Positions 1 to 10,200 of a stretch of DNA of 64,000 bases are shown here, in pieces. The notes beneath the pieces are model-generated. The model saw only the letters and a list, made by a program, of their open reading frames with translations. It was not told where the DNA came from and did no database searches. The DNA is from CAZYQW01 sp964649825. Lineage in GTDB: Bacteria; Planctomycetota; B15-G4; JADJEK01. Numbering within the stretch: the first letter of the stretch is position 1; each line of letters starts with the position of its first letter. The position numbers and the translations under genes are program-made. The stretch covers positions 1-64,000 of the forward strand of contig CAZYQW010000138.1 of assembly GCA_964649825.1 (NCBI GenBank). The letters run 5' to 3'.

Positions 1-2
1 TG

Positions 3-119
3 GTCACGAAAGTCGACGGCACCCACCGCTACATCGTCAACACGAAGGCGCGCACCCTCATTGCTGCCGTGCTCGCCACTGACGAGGCGCGCATATCCAA
101 GCTCAAGCAATGCGCTTAG
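3..119 (+). CDS. C-terminal fragment of an unidentified protein (cut by window edge)
   Basis: An open frame enters from the left edge and stops at TAG after 38 codons, reading VTKVDGTHRYIVNTKARTLI at its start. The G-T-H-R-Y-x-V run followed by a helical tail resembles the end of a winged-helix fold, where a beta-wing precedes a last helix, but the piece is too short to identify. It could equally be the tail of a transposase-associated protein. The frame is preferred because it is the only one without stops through this stretch and has third-position GC. Confidence 0.35.
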   Translation, partial: VTKVDGTHRYIVNTKARTLIAAVLATDEARISKLKQCA

Positions 120-305
120 AATTCTTGAACGCCGATCAAGATTCTCGTCCGTAGACACACATCCCGAGATCATCGCTCCGACGCCACCGGATCGTCCGGT
201 CGTGTTCACCGTGGGACGACCGTCGGTGTCGAGAACTCGTCGCGAATCGTGCAGAATGTCGTGGTTGGCAGCTCGCATGCCGCCGGCGAATCTCACCAAG
301 CGGGC

Positions 306-321
306 GCGGGCCTCTGCCCGC
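306..321 (+). terminator. GC-rich hairpin in the gene-free stretch 120-419
   Basis: GCGGGC, a CTCT loop and GCCCGC form a perfect 6 bp stem. A second weak dyad (GGCGG, five bases, CCGCC) follows it. There is no T-run, so this would at best be a rho-independent-like stop for the truncated gene at the left edge. The rest of 120-419 shows no gene. The cyclase frame is open back to 249, but the hairpin sits inside that extension, which supports the later start at 420. Confidence 0.25.
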
Positions 322-419
322 CGACTTTCTGGCGGGACGACCGCCCGGCGTTGCGGATGCAGCCGATAGCGGGGTGCGAGCGGCACTCCTTCATCCAACT
401 CATCGCGGCGGTCGTGGCC

Positions 420-2000
420 ATGCCAACCCGAAACCTTGCCATCCTGTTCACCGACATGAAGGGCTTCACCGCGCGCGTCTCCGGGGCCGGGCGCGACGAG
501 CTGGCCCACCTGCGCGAGCGTCACGACGCACTCCTGCTGCCGGTGTTCCGCCACTTCAACGGCGAGGTGGTGAAGAGCATCGGCGACGCGTTCCTGGTCT
601 GCTTCGACACCCCGACCGAGTCGGTCCTGTGCGGCCTGACCATCCAGGAGGTGCTGCGCCAGTACAACCAGTCGGTGGCCGAGGCGGACCGGATCGAGGT
701 GCGGGTCGCGATCAACAGCGGCGAGGTGGAGCGCAGCGAGAACGACGTGCTCGGCGAGGCGGTCAACGTCGCGTCGCGCCTCGAGGAGGTAGCCGAAGCC
801 GGGGAGGTGTACTTCACCGAGGCGGTCTACCTGGCCATGAACCGCAACGAGGCGCCGTCGGCGGAGGTCGGGGAGCTCCAGTTTCGCGGCGTCCCATATC
901 CAATCCGGGTGTACCGCGCCCTGCAGCAGCCCGACTCGCGGGTCCGCGCGCTGCTCGCCAAGAGCGTGCGGATCACCGACCACGGACCGGTGATCGACCT
1001 GCCGCGCCGCGCCCGCAACGGCGGCGGCAAGCGGCGGATGATGCTGGCCGGGGCCGCGATCGTCGCGCTGCTGCTGGCTGGCCTCGCGTACCTGGCGACG
1101 CGCCCCGACGCCACCGACCTCGCGTTGGCCGAGGCCGACCGGTTGCTGCGCGAGGACAAGCCGCTCGCCGCGTTCGAGCAACTCGACTTGGAGCTCGCCC
1201 GTTCGCCGGCCGAGACGCGCCTGCGCGAAAAGGCGCGCGACGCCGCGGCGGCCTACGCCACGTCGCTGCGAGCGAAGACCGGATCCGGCGCGGCGCAGGA
1301 GTGGCTCGATCGCGCCATGGCCGACAAGAGCTACCTGGAGGCGCTCCGGCCGCTCGCCACCGAGCTCGACGCGGAGGCGGCGGTGAGCCGCATCCAGGCC
1401 CAACCCGACGAGCCATCGGTCGAGATCTCCGGGCTCCTGACGCGCCATCCGAACGATCCCAACGTCGCGCTCGTCGCCGCCCGCGGCGTGCGCGGCAAGG
1501 TGTTCGCGTTTTACACCATCGGCCTGTTCTCCACCTACCTCGAGCGGGGCGGCGAGCCGTTGCCGGAGATCGAGGAGTACTGCGAGAAGCTGCTCACGGT
1601 GTTCTCCCGCACCGAGCCGTCCGCGCTGCGGGCTCACGAAGCGCTGCGGCGGTGGTACCCGGAGCAGCGCCTCGCGTGGGCGCGCCAGGCGATGACCTCG
1701 TCGGCCTCGGGGCGCGTGCTGGCGAACGCCATGGTGATCCTCGCCGAGGCGGGGGATCCGCTCGCCACCGAGGCCCTCTCCACCCACCTGATCGACCTGG
1801 GGAACGGCTACGCCGGCGAGGCGGAGGCGCGCGCGGCGCTCGACTTCTTCGCCGCGCAGGAAGGGTCGCGTCGCGAGCAGATCCTCGGCCTGCATCGCTG
1901 GGTGCTGAACCCCGACGGATCGTGGGGCAGTCAGGGCCGCGACCTGGTGGCGAGCAATCTCGGCGAGCTGGAGCGGCGGTTCGGCGCGACGCCCCGGTAG
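420..2000 (+). CDS. Class III adenylate/guanylate cyclase, membrane-anchored
   Basis: The protein makes a cyclic nucleotide, probably cAMP, from the triphosphate. The first ~170 residues are a class III catalytic domain starting ILFTDMKGFT. Metal-binding aspartates are D12 and D57 (KSIGD), the purine-contacting lysine is K53, D109 is the likely second base-selecting residue, and N116/R120 (GEAVNVASR) are the transition-state pair. All catalytic residues are present. A membrane segment lies at about 207-226, followed by ~300 residues of alpha-helical, TPR-like sequence with no recognised domain. The catalytic part therefore precedes the anchor, the reverse of most bacterial membrane cyclases. 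The frame is open to 249, but ATG 420 directly precedes the domain. No good ribosome site is visible. Regulator and target are unknown. Confidence 0.85.
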   Translation: MPTRNLAILFTDMKGFTARVSGAGRDELAHLRERHDALLLPVFRHFNGEVVKSIGDAFLVCFDTPTESVLCGLTIQEVLRQYNQSVAEADRIEVRVAINSGEVERSENDVLGEAVNVASRLEEVAEAGEVYFTEAVYLAMNRNEAPSAEVGELQFRGVPYPIRVYRALQQPDSRVRALLAKSVRITDHGPVIDLPRRARNGGGKRRMMLAGAAIVALLLAGLAYLATRPDATDLALAEADRLLREDKPLAAFEQLDLELARSPAETRLREKARDAAAAYATSLRAKTGSGAAQEWLDRAMADKSYLEALRPLATELDAEAAVSRIQAQPDEPSVEISGLLTRHPNDPNVALVAARGVRGKVFAFYTIGLFSTYLERGGEPLPEIEEYCEKLLTVFSRTEPSALRAHEALRRWYPEQRLAWARQAMTSSASGRVLANAMVILAEAGDPLATEALSTHLIDLGNGYAGEAEARAALDFFAAQEGSRREQILGLHRWVLNPDGSWGSQGRDLVASNLGELERRFGATPR

Positions 2001-2146
2001 TCGAGGCGACGACGTCAGCTCTTCATCGAGAGCCCGGCGGCGCGCGATTCCGACACGTACGTCGCGACCGAACGGCTCTGGCGGCGGCTCTTCCCCTGTA
2101 GAGATCCGGCCGATCGTGTACTCCTTGATCGGGTCGGGCGCTCGTC

Positions 2147-2182
2147 CGCGTAGAGCAGCCGCGGCGCGTGCCGCTCTACGCG
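2147..2182. terminator. Inverted repeat between convergent genes
   Basis: CGCGTAGAGC (2147-2156) and GCTCTACGCG (2173-2182) are perfect 10-base arms around a 16-base GC-rich loop. The element lies between the ends of the cyclase (+) and the LamG-like gene (-), where a bidirectional terminator is expected. There is no T-run on either strand, so termination is inferred from position and stem only. Confidence 0.45.
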
Positions 2183-2215
2183 ACCTTCGTGCGGCGAATT
2201 CTCCGCCTCCTCGCC

Positions 2216-3106
2216 TCAATCGCCGGGCTCGAAGCACCCGTCGCCGTTCGAGATCCGCACGTCGTCCATGATGCCGACGAACGGGAAGCCGGTCGACGAG
2301 AGGGCGACGTCCAGACTCTGCGGACCGTACGTCGGATCGACCGCCTCGGCCTTGTAGCTCAGGCCCAGCTCCGGAATCGGCTCGTACTCCGCCCCGAACG
2401 ACCACTCGCCGTTCACGTAGACGAACATGCGGCAGCCGTCCCAACGCATCGCGACGTGGTTCCACTCGCCGAGCCGTAGCTTCTTCTCGCTCTTCACGGA
2501 GCTCCAGGGACCGCCTTGGTTCGCTCGCGTCTTCGCGAGACCGTCGTTGCCGATCAGCCCGATCACGTGCCCGTCCTCGGTGATCTCGAGGTGATAGACG
2601 GTCCGACCGACGATGCGCGGCTGGCCATCGATGAAAAAGATCGGCGGCTCGGGGCCGGGCTCGCTGTTCAGGAACTGAAAGGTCGACTTCGTGATCAGGA
2701 TCGCGCGGTGGTGCTTCTGGAACTTGATCCGCGCTTCGATCTGACCTTCTGCCGGCTCGAGGGTGGGGTGATGCGGCACCACGACGACGCCGGGATACGG
2801 ACGCGTATCGAGCGGGTTGTTGAATTCCATCGCCCACTTGCCCGAGAACGCGTCCTTGACGTAGCTCATCCGCCGCAGCGGGTCGGGCCGATAGCCGTGG
2901 TTCTCGTTGCCGCTCGAGTCGAGGATCGTCGCGCTCGCCGGGCCGAAGCCGTCGAAGAACGAGCCCTCCTCGAACCGCCACGAACCGAGTGAGGAGGGTT
3001 CGGCCGCCCCTTTCCCACCGGTCGGCGCGCTCGGTCGAGCCCACGCCTCCATCATCGCGCACGTCGCCAGGACGGAAAGGACGATCGTTCGTAGCTCGCA
3101 CCGCAT
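2216..3106 (-). CDS. Secreted LamG-like (concanavalin A-fold) protein
   Basis: This is a 296-residue exported protein. Residues 1-23 form a signal peptide with an A-W-A cleavage-like end. From about residue 40 the sequence has the hallmarks of a LamG/jelly-roll domain: SWRFEEG at the first strand, ILDSSGNENHGY, and later W-N-H-V-A-M-R-W-D with V-Y-V-N-G-E. Such domains bind glycans or act as structural modules of secreted planctomycete proteins. No catalytic residues are apparent. The first ATG is used, directly ahead of the signal peptide. It ends near the cyclase end with a shared hairpin between them and has no operon partner. The ligand is unknown. Confidence 0.75.
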   Translation of the reverse strand: MRCELRTIVLSVLATCAMMEAWARPSAPTGGKGAAEPSSLGSWRFEEGSFFDGFGPASATILDSSGNENHGYRPDPLRRMSYVKDAFSGKWAMEFNNPLDTRPYPGVVVVPHHPTLEPAEGQIEARIKFQKHHRAILITKSTFQFLNSEPGPEPPIFFIDGQPRIVGRTVYHLEITEDGHVIGLIGNDGLAKTRANQGGPWSSVKSEKKLRLGEWNHVAMRWDGCRMFVYVNGEWSFGAEYEPIPELGLSYKAEAVDPTYGPQSLDVALSSTGFPFVGIMDDVRISNGDGCFEPGD

Positions 3107-3238
3107 GATTTCGTCTCCTCGGGTCTTCGTTCCGCGTTTCTGCGTCGACGAGAGGAGAATCAGGATCCACGCGGAAGCGTTACGCCGCTTCGGCGAAGCA
3201 CGCGGAGGAGGTCGCCCCCGCGATGGCCCTCCGTCCCC

Positions 3239-3634
3239 TCACCCACCCACGTCCGGCCGATACGTGCCGAACACCCACAAGTGTCCCTCGGGATCACGCA
3301 GGCTGAACTCGCGCGAGCCGAAGTCCGTGTCGGCCGGCGCACCGACGATCTCGGCGCCGGCCGCCCACGCGCGCTCGAACTGCGCGTCCGGATCGTCCAC
3401 GTAGACGCAAAGCGCCTGCGTCGCCGTTCCCGCCGTGCGCGGCGTCGTGATGCCGTCGTCGGGGCGGACCGACCCGAGCATGACCACGTTGGTGCCGAGC
3501 TTCAGTTGCGCGTGCCGGACGAACGGCCCCGACGGCGGAACCGAGAAGAGCTCGACGAAGCCGAGGGTCGCGCCGAGCCACTCGATGGCGCCGCGCGCGT
3601 CCTCGTAGCGGAGGATGGGGAAGATCGTCTGCAT
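3239..3634 (-). CDS. VOC-superfamily (glyoxalase/bleomycin-resistance-like) protein
   Basis: The 131 residues follow the betaalphabetabetabeta repeat of vicinal-oxygen-chelate proteins, in the PhnB-like branch: FPILRYEDARGAIEWLGATL at the first helix, VYVDDPDAQFERAWAAGAEI in the second module and SLRDPEGHLWVFGTY at the end. The D-P-E-G-H-x-W-x-F motif supplies the usual last metal-ligand region. The substrate cannot be told; relatives include dioxygenase-like and antibiotic-binding proteins. The frame is open to 3709, but ATG 3634 has GAGGA five bases upstream and begins right at the first beta strand. It is a single gene. Confidence 0.8.
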   Translation of the reverse strand: MQTIFPILRYEDARGAIEWLGATLGFVELFSVPPSGPFVRHAQLKLGTNVVMLGSVRPDDGITTPRTAGTATQALCVYVDDPDAQFERAWAAGAEIVGAPADTDFGSREFSLRDPEGHLWVFGTYRPDVGG

Positions 3635-3739
3635 GAGGGTCCTCGCTCGGCGGGCCGACGGAAACGCGACGCGTCCAGGCATTCTCCACTTCCTCGCGCT
3701 CTCCGCCAATGATCTCGGGGTCGCGCGGAGGGCGGACCC

Positions 3740-5158
3740 TTACTCCCGCGTTCGAAAACGCAGCGGGACCGGATCCAACGAAACGCCTTGTCGGCTGCGG
3801 AAGCCGCGGTGGAGCGCGCTGTTCAAACGGAGTCCATACTCGCGATCCCGTTGGAGATGGACGGGGATCGTCAGGATCCGCCCGTCTGCGTCCCACGACG
3901 GGCTCCCGCTCACGGTGGGAAAAGAGCCCGCGCCGGCGACCACGGTGTACTGGGGCTCCATCGGCCGATCGAACTCGATGACGATACCGCGAACGGATGG
4001 GTCGACGTCGATCGCTCCGTCGGCGGGGGTCACGCGGAGCAGACGCGGCCGCTTCGCTCGAAGCTGGACTTCGCGCTCCGCGAGCCCGTCGAAGAACTCG
4101 ATGACGCGAGGCATGAACGCATGCAGGTCGGCGTAGCGACCGCGTTGCGATTCGTACTCGCCGAACAGGCTGGCGAGGTCGCCGATCCACCAGAACCCGC
4201 GACCAGCGTCGTCACGCGCCTGTCGGTTCGCCGCGTCGATGCCGTCCGAACCGACCAGGTATCGGATCACGCACGCCCGGACCACGGACTCGTAGACGAC
4301 GATCGACCACTCTCCGTACCCCTGACTCCGCATCTCGGCCTCGACGGCCGGGAACAGGACGGTACCCGCGCGGCTGAACCCTTCGAGGTGCTCGTGAACG
4401 ATCGGGTTCGCATACGCGTGGCAGAACTCGTGCACGATGACCCAGAAGAACTCTTCGTCGGGGCGCGCCGCGCCCGTCGCGTCGAACTCGGTCAGGCCGA
4501 ACACCGGAGTCATCTCGAGGTGGCCGCTCGCGAGCGCGACGCTCAAGCCGTAGTTCCTGCCCCCGAGCAGGAACGCCGGGATGACGCAGTAGCGAGACGG
4601 CCGTGAGCCGAAGAAGGCGCCGAACCACTCCGCGTAGGGCCTGCGGTCGACGACCTCGCGGAAGCTCGCGACGGTCCGCGCGAAACGCCCGGACTGGTTG
4701 CGTTGGAACGCGAGGAAGCGGCTGTCGGCCGCGAACTGCTTCAGCGCGGTCGTGAACGCCCGCGCTTCGCTCGTCGTCCAGCGATCGAGGCGCGCGGGGA
4801 TCGGATCGAACGGCACGCGCTCCTCGAGCGCTTCCGCGTCGGTCAGGTGGACGGCGAGCTGAACGCCGGCCTCGTGCCGCAGCACGGACGGCTGGAGTCG
4901 CCGGGCGAGACGCACCGCCTCGTGATCTCGGTAGCGAGAGAACCACTCGTCGACGTCGGTCGCATAGGGAGAGTCGGAACCGACGCGGCTTCGATCCGGG
5001 GCCCGTGCGAGGCGTTCGACGATCGAAACGAGCTCGACCCGCGAGTCGATCACGACCTCGATCGCCGGAGCCGGCTCGGCGCCGGGCAAGATGTCGGCTC
5101 GTGCGACCAAGACGAAGAGCAGCCCCGTCCACCTATGGAGTCCACTTCGCGCGAGCAT
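3740..5158 (-). CDS. Secreted zinc metallopeptidase (DUF4932-like) with Ig-like tail
   Basis: This is a 472-residue exported protein with a signal peptide at about 1-27. The middle contains an HExxH zinc motif, H243-E-F-C-H247 (in IVHEFCHAYANP), and a later Glu-containing helix (YESVVRACVIRYL) that could supply the third ligand, as in gluzincin-type DUF4932 proteins. From about residue 375 the sequence RVTPADGAIDVDPSVRG and VIEFDRPM marks a bacterial Ig-like (Big_5) domain, common in secreted enzymes. The start at 5158 has GAGAGG nine bases upstream; the longer frame to 5260 lacks a signal peptide at its front. It is divergent from the propeller gene at 5367. The substrate is unknown. Confidence 0.75.
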   Translation of the reverse strand: MLARSGLHRWTGLLFVLVARADILPGAEPAPAIEVVIDSRVELVSIVERLARAPDRSRVGSDSPYATDVDEWFSRYRDHEAVRLARRLQPSVLRHEAGVQLAVHLTDAEALEERVPFDPIPARLDRWTTSEARAFTTALKQFAADSRFLAFQRNQSGRFARTVASFREVVDRRPYAEWFGAFFGSRPSRYCVIPAFLLGGRNYGLSVALASGHLEMTPVFGLTEFDATGAARPDEEFFWVIVHEFCHAYANPIVHEHLEGFSRAGTVLFPAVEAEMRSQGYGEWSIVVYESVVRACVIRYLVGSDGIDAANRQARDDAGRGFWWIGDLASLFGEYESQRGRYADLHAFMPRVIEFFDGLAEREVQLRAKRPRLLRVTPADGAIDVDPSVRGIVIEFDRPMEPQYTVVAGAGSFPTVSGSPSWDADGRILTIPVHLQRDREYGLRLNSALHRGFRSRQGVSLDPVPLRFRTRE

Positions 5159-5366
5159 CCAAGCATCCTCTCGGTTGGTCGTTCGATTCCTTCGGCTGCA
5201 TCGCGGCTGATCCAGCCTCCGGCCGGGTCGTCCGCTGCGGCCGGCACGCCGAAAGGACATCGACTTTCTTGCGCGCTCCTTTCAAGTCAAACGGCCTCAC
5301 GCTCGCAGACGTCTCCATCGAGCGATCGGACGCATCCCTGGATTCGACGTGACCATGGAGAACGAA

Positions 5367-6563
5367 ATGCGAACACCGCGATCCTTGCCACCAACGTTCC
5401 TCGCCGTTCTCCTGGCCTCGAGCGCGTTGGGACAGGCGGAGCTGATCGTATCCGGTTTTACGAGCGGCTCGGTGCACCGCTATCTCGAGACCGGCTCGGC
5501 CAGTGGAACGTTCGGGTCGGTTCCGGGCGCGCAGTCGTCGAGCTACGGACCGGACGGCCACCTCTACGTCTGCGCCGAGCTGATCGACCAGGTGTTGCGG
5601 TTCGACGGCGTCACCGGCGCCCCGCTCGGCCCGTTCGTCTTCGACAACCCCGGCACGCCGCTCGATGAGACCGGCGGGATCGACGGTCCCACCGCCGCGA
5701 TCTTCGGTCCGGACGGGCACCTCTACGTCGCATCGTTCGACAATGACTCGATCTTCCAGTACGACGGCACGACGGGCGCATTCCTGAGCCTCTTCGTGAC
5801 CGCCGGAAGCGGCGGGTTGAACGGGCCGGACGCGGGCATGGCGTTCCATCCGAATGGCAACCTGCTCGTGCCGAGCTTCTTCTCCAATCAGGTGCTCGAA
5901 TACGACGGCCGAACGGGCGCGTTCGTCGGCGTCTTCGTGCCGGCCGGACTCGGCGGGCTCTCACGTCCGCGCGTCCTGCGGTTCCGCTCCGACGGAGTTC
6001 TCTACGTCACGAGTTCGGGAACGAACCGGGTGATCCGCTACGACCTCCAAGGTGGCTTCCTGAGCGTCTTCTTCCAGACGAGCGCGCCGGCGGGCCTTCT
6101 GATCCACCCACTGACCGGCGACGTGTTCGTGACCAACGTCAACCAGGACTCGGTTCGCCGATACGACGCGGCCGGCGTGTTTCAACAGCTCGTCGTGCCG
6201 GCGGGTAGCGGGCTCGACGCGCCCACGTTCGTCGAACTCCTCCCCGATCACGCGCTCCACGTCGGTCGTGCGCTTCCCGGAAACGCGGGGACGACGAACT
6301 CGATCTCGGTCTCGGGCGGAACCCCCGGCCAGACTCAGTTCTTCCTGGCCGGCGTCTCGACTCTGACGACCTTCTTCGGCGGCTGCGCAGCGCCGCTCGG
6401 GGTAGCGAACCCGATCGTCATCCCCTTCGCGGTCCCCGCCTCCGGAAGCACCGTACTCCTGGCGCCGGTCGCGGCGGGCGCGAGCGGGATCCCGTTCGCG
6501 TTCCAAGTCGCGGAGCCGGCCACGTGCCGCGTGTCCAATCTCGTCCTTCAGACCTTGAATTGA
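5367..6563 (+). CDS. Secreted NHL/SMP-30-like beta-propeller protein with C-terminal module
   Basis: The 398-residue protein has a signal peptide (RTPRSLPPTFLAVLLASSAL, cleavage after G-Q-A). It is followed by about six blade repeats of the form G-P-D-G-x-L-Y-V and Y-D-x-x-T-G-A-F, typical of NHL or SMP-30 propellers. The last ~100 residues leave the propeller and end SNLVLQTLN, matching the S/T-N-x-hydrophobic end of three other secreted proteins in this window. ATG 5367 is chosen because GGAG lies six bases upstream; ATG 5355 is a second choice. No active site is visible, so a surface binding or display role is inferred. Confidence 0.75.
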   Translation: MRTPRSLPPTFLAVLLASSALGQAELIVSGFTSGSVHRYLETGSASGTFGSVPGAQSSSYGPDGHLYVCAELIDQVLRFDGVTGAPLGPFVFDNPGTPLDETGGIDGPTAAIFGPDGHLYVASFDNDSIFQYDGTTGAFLSLFVTAGSGGLNGPDAGMAFHPNGNLLVPSFFSNQVLEYDGRTGAFVGVFVPAGLGGLSRPRVLRFRSDGVLYVTSSGTNRVIRYDLQGGFLSVFFQTSAPAGLLIHPLTGDVFVTNVNQDSVRRYDAAGVFQQLVVPAGSGLDAPTFVELLPDHALHVGRALPGNAGTTNSISVSGGTPGQTQFFLAGVSTLTTFFGGCAAPLGVANPIVIPFAVPASGSTVLLAPVAAGASGIPFAFQVAEPATCRVSNLVLQTLN

Positions 6564-6588
6564 ACGCGACCGATCCTCGTCGCCGTCC

Positions 6589-7095
6589 TCAGCCGCCGCG
6601 CCCCGTCGCCTCCTCGACCAGGCAGTAGAGTCCACCTCGACAGTCGACGAGGCGTCCCTGCCGCGCGAGTTCGACCCAGATCGCCGCAGCGTACTCGGTC
6701 GGCGGCGTGATCCCGACGATCGCCGATGCCGCGCCCTTCGTCGTATGGCTCCGGCCGAGGCGTGACTCGTCGTCGAGGCGCGTCACCTTCAGGCGCTTCC
6801 GGAACGCCTTCATCGCCTTCTTCAAGAGCTCGCGGTCCTCGAACGGCCGCGGCCGCCGGTCGCGGTCCCAGTCGTCCAGGATCCTCTCGACCGCCTCGAC
6901 GTTGCGCCCTTCGATGGCGGCAACGACCTCGCTGTCCATCAACGAGGTCGTCGCGTAGTCCGCCCGCATGTTCGACCACAGCGCGTCGGCCCGTGATGGA
7001 TCGGCCCGAACCGCGGCGATCGCTTCGGCGATCCGCCGGCAGAGGAGCGGGTTTCGTTCGGCCATGGCGCGGAACTCCCGGGAAACGATGAGCAT
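6589..7095 (-). CDS. Unrecognised protein
   Basis: The product is 168 residues, soluble, without signal peptide or membrane segment. The first half is helical and charged (RRIAEAIAAVRADPSRADAL). The second half carries KKAMKAFRKRLKVTRLDDES, then GRSHTTKGAASAIVGITPP and ends with a compact Gly/Cys section (RQGRLVDCRGGLYCLVEEA). Codon use and third-position GC are those of a real gene. I do not recognise the family. Two cysteines near the end could be metal ligands or chance. The leader on the minus strand has seven consecutive A (7116-7122), possibly an upstream promoter element. It converges with the propeller gene, 25 bases apart. Confidence 0.6.
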   Translation of the reverse strand: MLIVSREFRAMAERNPLLCRRIAEAIAAVRADPSRADALWSNMRADYATTSLMDSEVVAAIEGRNVEAVERILDDWDRDRRPRPFEDRELLKKAMKAFRKRLKVTRLDDESRLGRSHTTKGAASAIVGITPPTEYAAAIWVELARQGRLVDCRGGLYCLVEEATGRGG

Positions 7096-7222
7096 CGAGC
7101 CTATCCCGCGCGCCGTTTTTTTCGAAGGTCCGAGCTCCTTTCGATCCGCGCCGCGTTCTCCTCGATCGGCGGCAGCCCTGGATCATCTGGGACGCGAACG
7201 GAGTCGATCCGACGGTGTTGCG

Positions 7223-10200
7223 TCAGCGATCGGCCGGCCGTGCGGCGCGGCGGTCCGGGTGGACCAGCGAGTACACGGCCGGGATCAGCACGAGAGTGAT
7301 CAGCGACGAGCCGGTCAGCCCGCCGACCACGGCGCGGGCCATCGGCGCCTGCGCGTCGGCTCCCTCGCCGACCCCGAACGCGAGCGGGATCAGGGCGAGG
7401 ATCGTGGTGAGCGTCGTCATGAGGATCGGACGCAGACGGCGACGCCCGGCCTCTGCGACGGCTTCGTTCGTGGTCATGCCCTGAAGCCTCAAACGTCCCG
7501 CCTGGTCCACCAGGAGGATCGCGTTGTTCACGACGATGCCCCCGAGCATGATGCACCCGATGTACGACTGGACGTTGAGCGTGGTCTTGGTGAGGAACAG
7601 CGTGACGAGGACGCCGACCGCGGCGACGGGGACGGTCAGCATGACGACGAACGGATCGACGAACGACTCGTACTGGCACGCCAGCACCATGTAGACGAGG
7701 ACCAGCGCGAGCATGAGCGACATGACGAGGTCGTCGAACGACCGTTGCTGCTCCTCGAAGCTCCCGGCCACGGTGAGGTCGTACGACGCGGGACGCGGGA
7801 TCCGATCGAGGCGCGCCAGCACGTCGCGGGCGACCGAGCCGAGGTCGCGACCCGCCACGTTCGCGGTCACCCCGGCGACCCGCTGTTGATCCCTCCGCTC
7901 GATCTCGAGCGGCCCACTGCTCCGCACCACCTCGACGACGTTGCGGAGCGAGACCTGCTCGTCGCCGGAGGTCCGCAGCGTCAGGTCGAGGATCTCCTCG
8001 ATCGAGCGCTGCTCGACGTCGGCGAGCTGCACGAGGATTCGATAGGAGTTGCCCAGCGAGCGGAACTCTCCGGCGCGCGAGCCGGCCACGGCCGTTCCGA
8101 GGGCCTGGGTCACGTCACGGACGCTGAGCCCGAGGTCCGCGATCTTGTCGCGGTCGACGCGGATCTCGTGCTGCGGCGTGCCCGACTTTCGCGCGACCTC
8201 GACGTCCGTCACGCCCGGCACGCTGCCGATCTCCTCGGCGACGCGAGCGGCCAGGGCGTCGAGCACCTCGATGTCGAATCCGCGCACGTGGACGGTGACC
8301 CCCTCCTCGGTCCCCAGCACCCGCTGGAGGAGGAACTGCCCCTGCGGCGCACGGGTACGGATCTCGACACCAGGGATCGTGCCGGCGAGCTGCGCTCGCA
8401 GTTGGTTCGCGACCTCGGTGTTGGACCGCGAGCGTTCCGACGACGGGGGCAAGGCGAGCTGGATCTCTCCCTCGGTCCGGTCGTCAGACTCCACGGTGAC
8501 GATCGATGCGATCCGCTCCGGCACCGCCTCGTCGACGACGCGCTCGATCAGGCGCGTCTGCCGATCGACGAGGTCCAGGCGAGTACCGACTTCCATCTCG
8601 CCGGTGACGCGGACCTCGCCTTCATCGCTCGGCGGAATGAACTCGCTGCCGATCATCGGAAGGAGCAGGAGGCTCGCGGCCAGGAGCGCCGCGGCGACGA
8701 GCACGGTCAGGAGACGTTGGCGCAGCACCAGCCGAAGCAAGTCGCCGTACGCCTCGTCGAGCGCGAGGAAGAACGCCGCGGCCGGCCCGCGCCGGGCACG
8801 AGCCTGCGGGGGTCCGCCCGCGCCCGAGTCTCCGTGGAGAAGCTTCGACGCGAGCATCGGCACCAAGCTCAGCGCGACGAGGAGCGAGCACGCGAGACCG
8901 AAGATGATGACGAATGCGAGCTCGCTGAAGAGGATTCCGGTGACGCCGCGGACGAAGATCAAAGGAAGAAAGATCACGAGCGTCGTGATCGTGCTGGCGA
9001 GGATGGCGGTTCCCACCTCGACCGAGCCCTCCACGGCCGCGACGCTGGCGGCTTCTCCGTGCTCGTCCCGGCGCCGGAAGATGTTCTCGAGCACCACCAC
9101 CGAGCTGTCGACCATCATGCCGACGCCGAGCGCGAGACCGCCGAGCGTCATCAGGTTGATCGTCATTCCGCCCATCAGCATCAATGCGAAGGTCGCGATC
9201 ACGGAGATCGGGATCGCCAGCGAGATGACGAGGGTGCTCCGCACGCTGCGGAGGAAGAACAGGAGCACGAGGATCGCGAGCCCGCCGCCGTAGAGGACGG
9301 AATTGGCGACGTTGGCGATCGATCGCTCGATGAAGTTCCCCTGGTTGGAGACCGGCACGATCGTGAGTTGCGGGAACGCGTCGTTCACCGCCGCGACCTG
9401 CTCCATGATGCGCTGCGAGACTTCGACGGTATTGGCGTCCGCCTCCTTGCGGATCGCGAGCCGGAGACCGCGCTTGCCGTTGACGCGGACGATGCGCGTG
9501 ATCTTCTCATAGGTGTCTCGGACGTTCGCCACCTGTCCAAGGGTGACCGCGCCGCCCTCGCGCTCGACGAGGACGGTGTCGCGGATCTCCTGGAGGTCCT
9601 GGAACTCAGCCGGTGCGCGGAGGGTGATCTCGTGACGCCCTTCGTCGATCTTGCCGGCCGGGAGGTCGAGGTTCGCGTCGCGGAGCGCGCCGAGGATCAG
9701 ATCGAGAGGAAGACCGAGCGCCTTCAGTCGGTCGGGGTCGAGCTCGACGCGCACTTCGCGAGGGTAGCCGCCCCACGGATCGACCTGCGCGACGCCGGGG
9801 ATCCGCGCGAAGCGGTACCGGATCCGATCGTCGACGAGCTCCGTCAGCTCGACTGGATCGAGATCGCTCGACACTCCCAAGACGACGATAGGAAAGCTCG
9901 CCACGTCGAACTTGCTGACCCGCGGCCGCTCGATCTCGGTGGGCAACTCGTCCATCTCGGATTCGATCCGCGACGTCACGTCGATCGCGGCGGTGTCGAC
10001 GTCCGTCCCCCACACGAAGCGCGCGCGGACCCGGCTCTCGCCCTCGGAAGACGTCGACGTCAGTTCCTCGACCCCGGGAACGGTCGAGACGATCTCCTCG
10101 ATGACCTGGGTCACGAGGCGCTCCATCACCTCGGGGCTCGCGCCCTCGTAGGTGGTCCGCACCGTGATCGTCGGCAGCTCGACCGTGGGCAGCAGGTCGC

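Noticed and set aside
7116..7122. Seven T's after GC-rich sequence, read as a plus-strand terminator.
   Set aside because: No plus-strand gene ends here; on the minus strand it is an A-run in a leader region and may be a promoter element.
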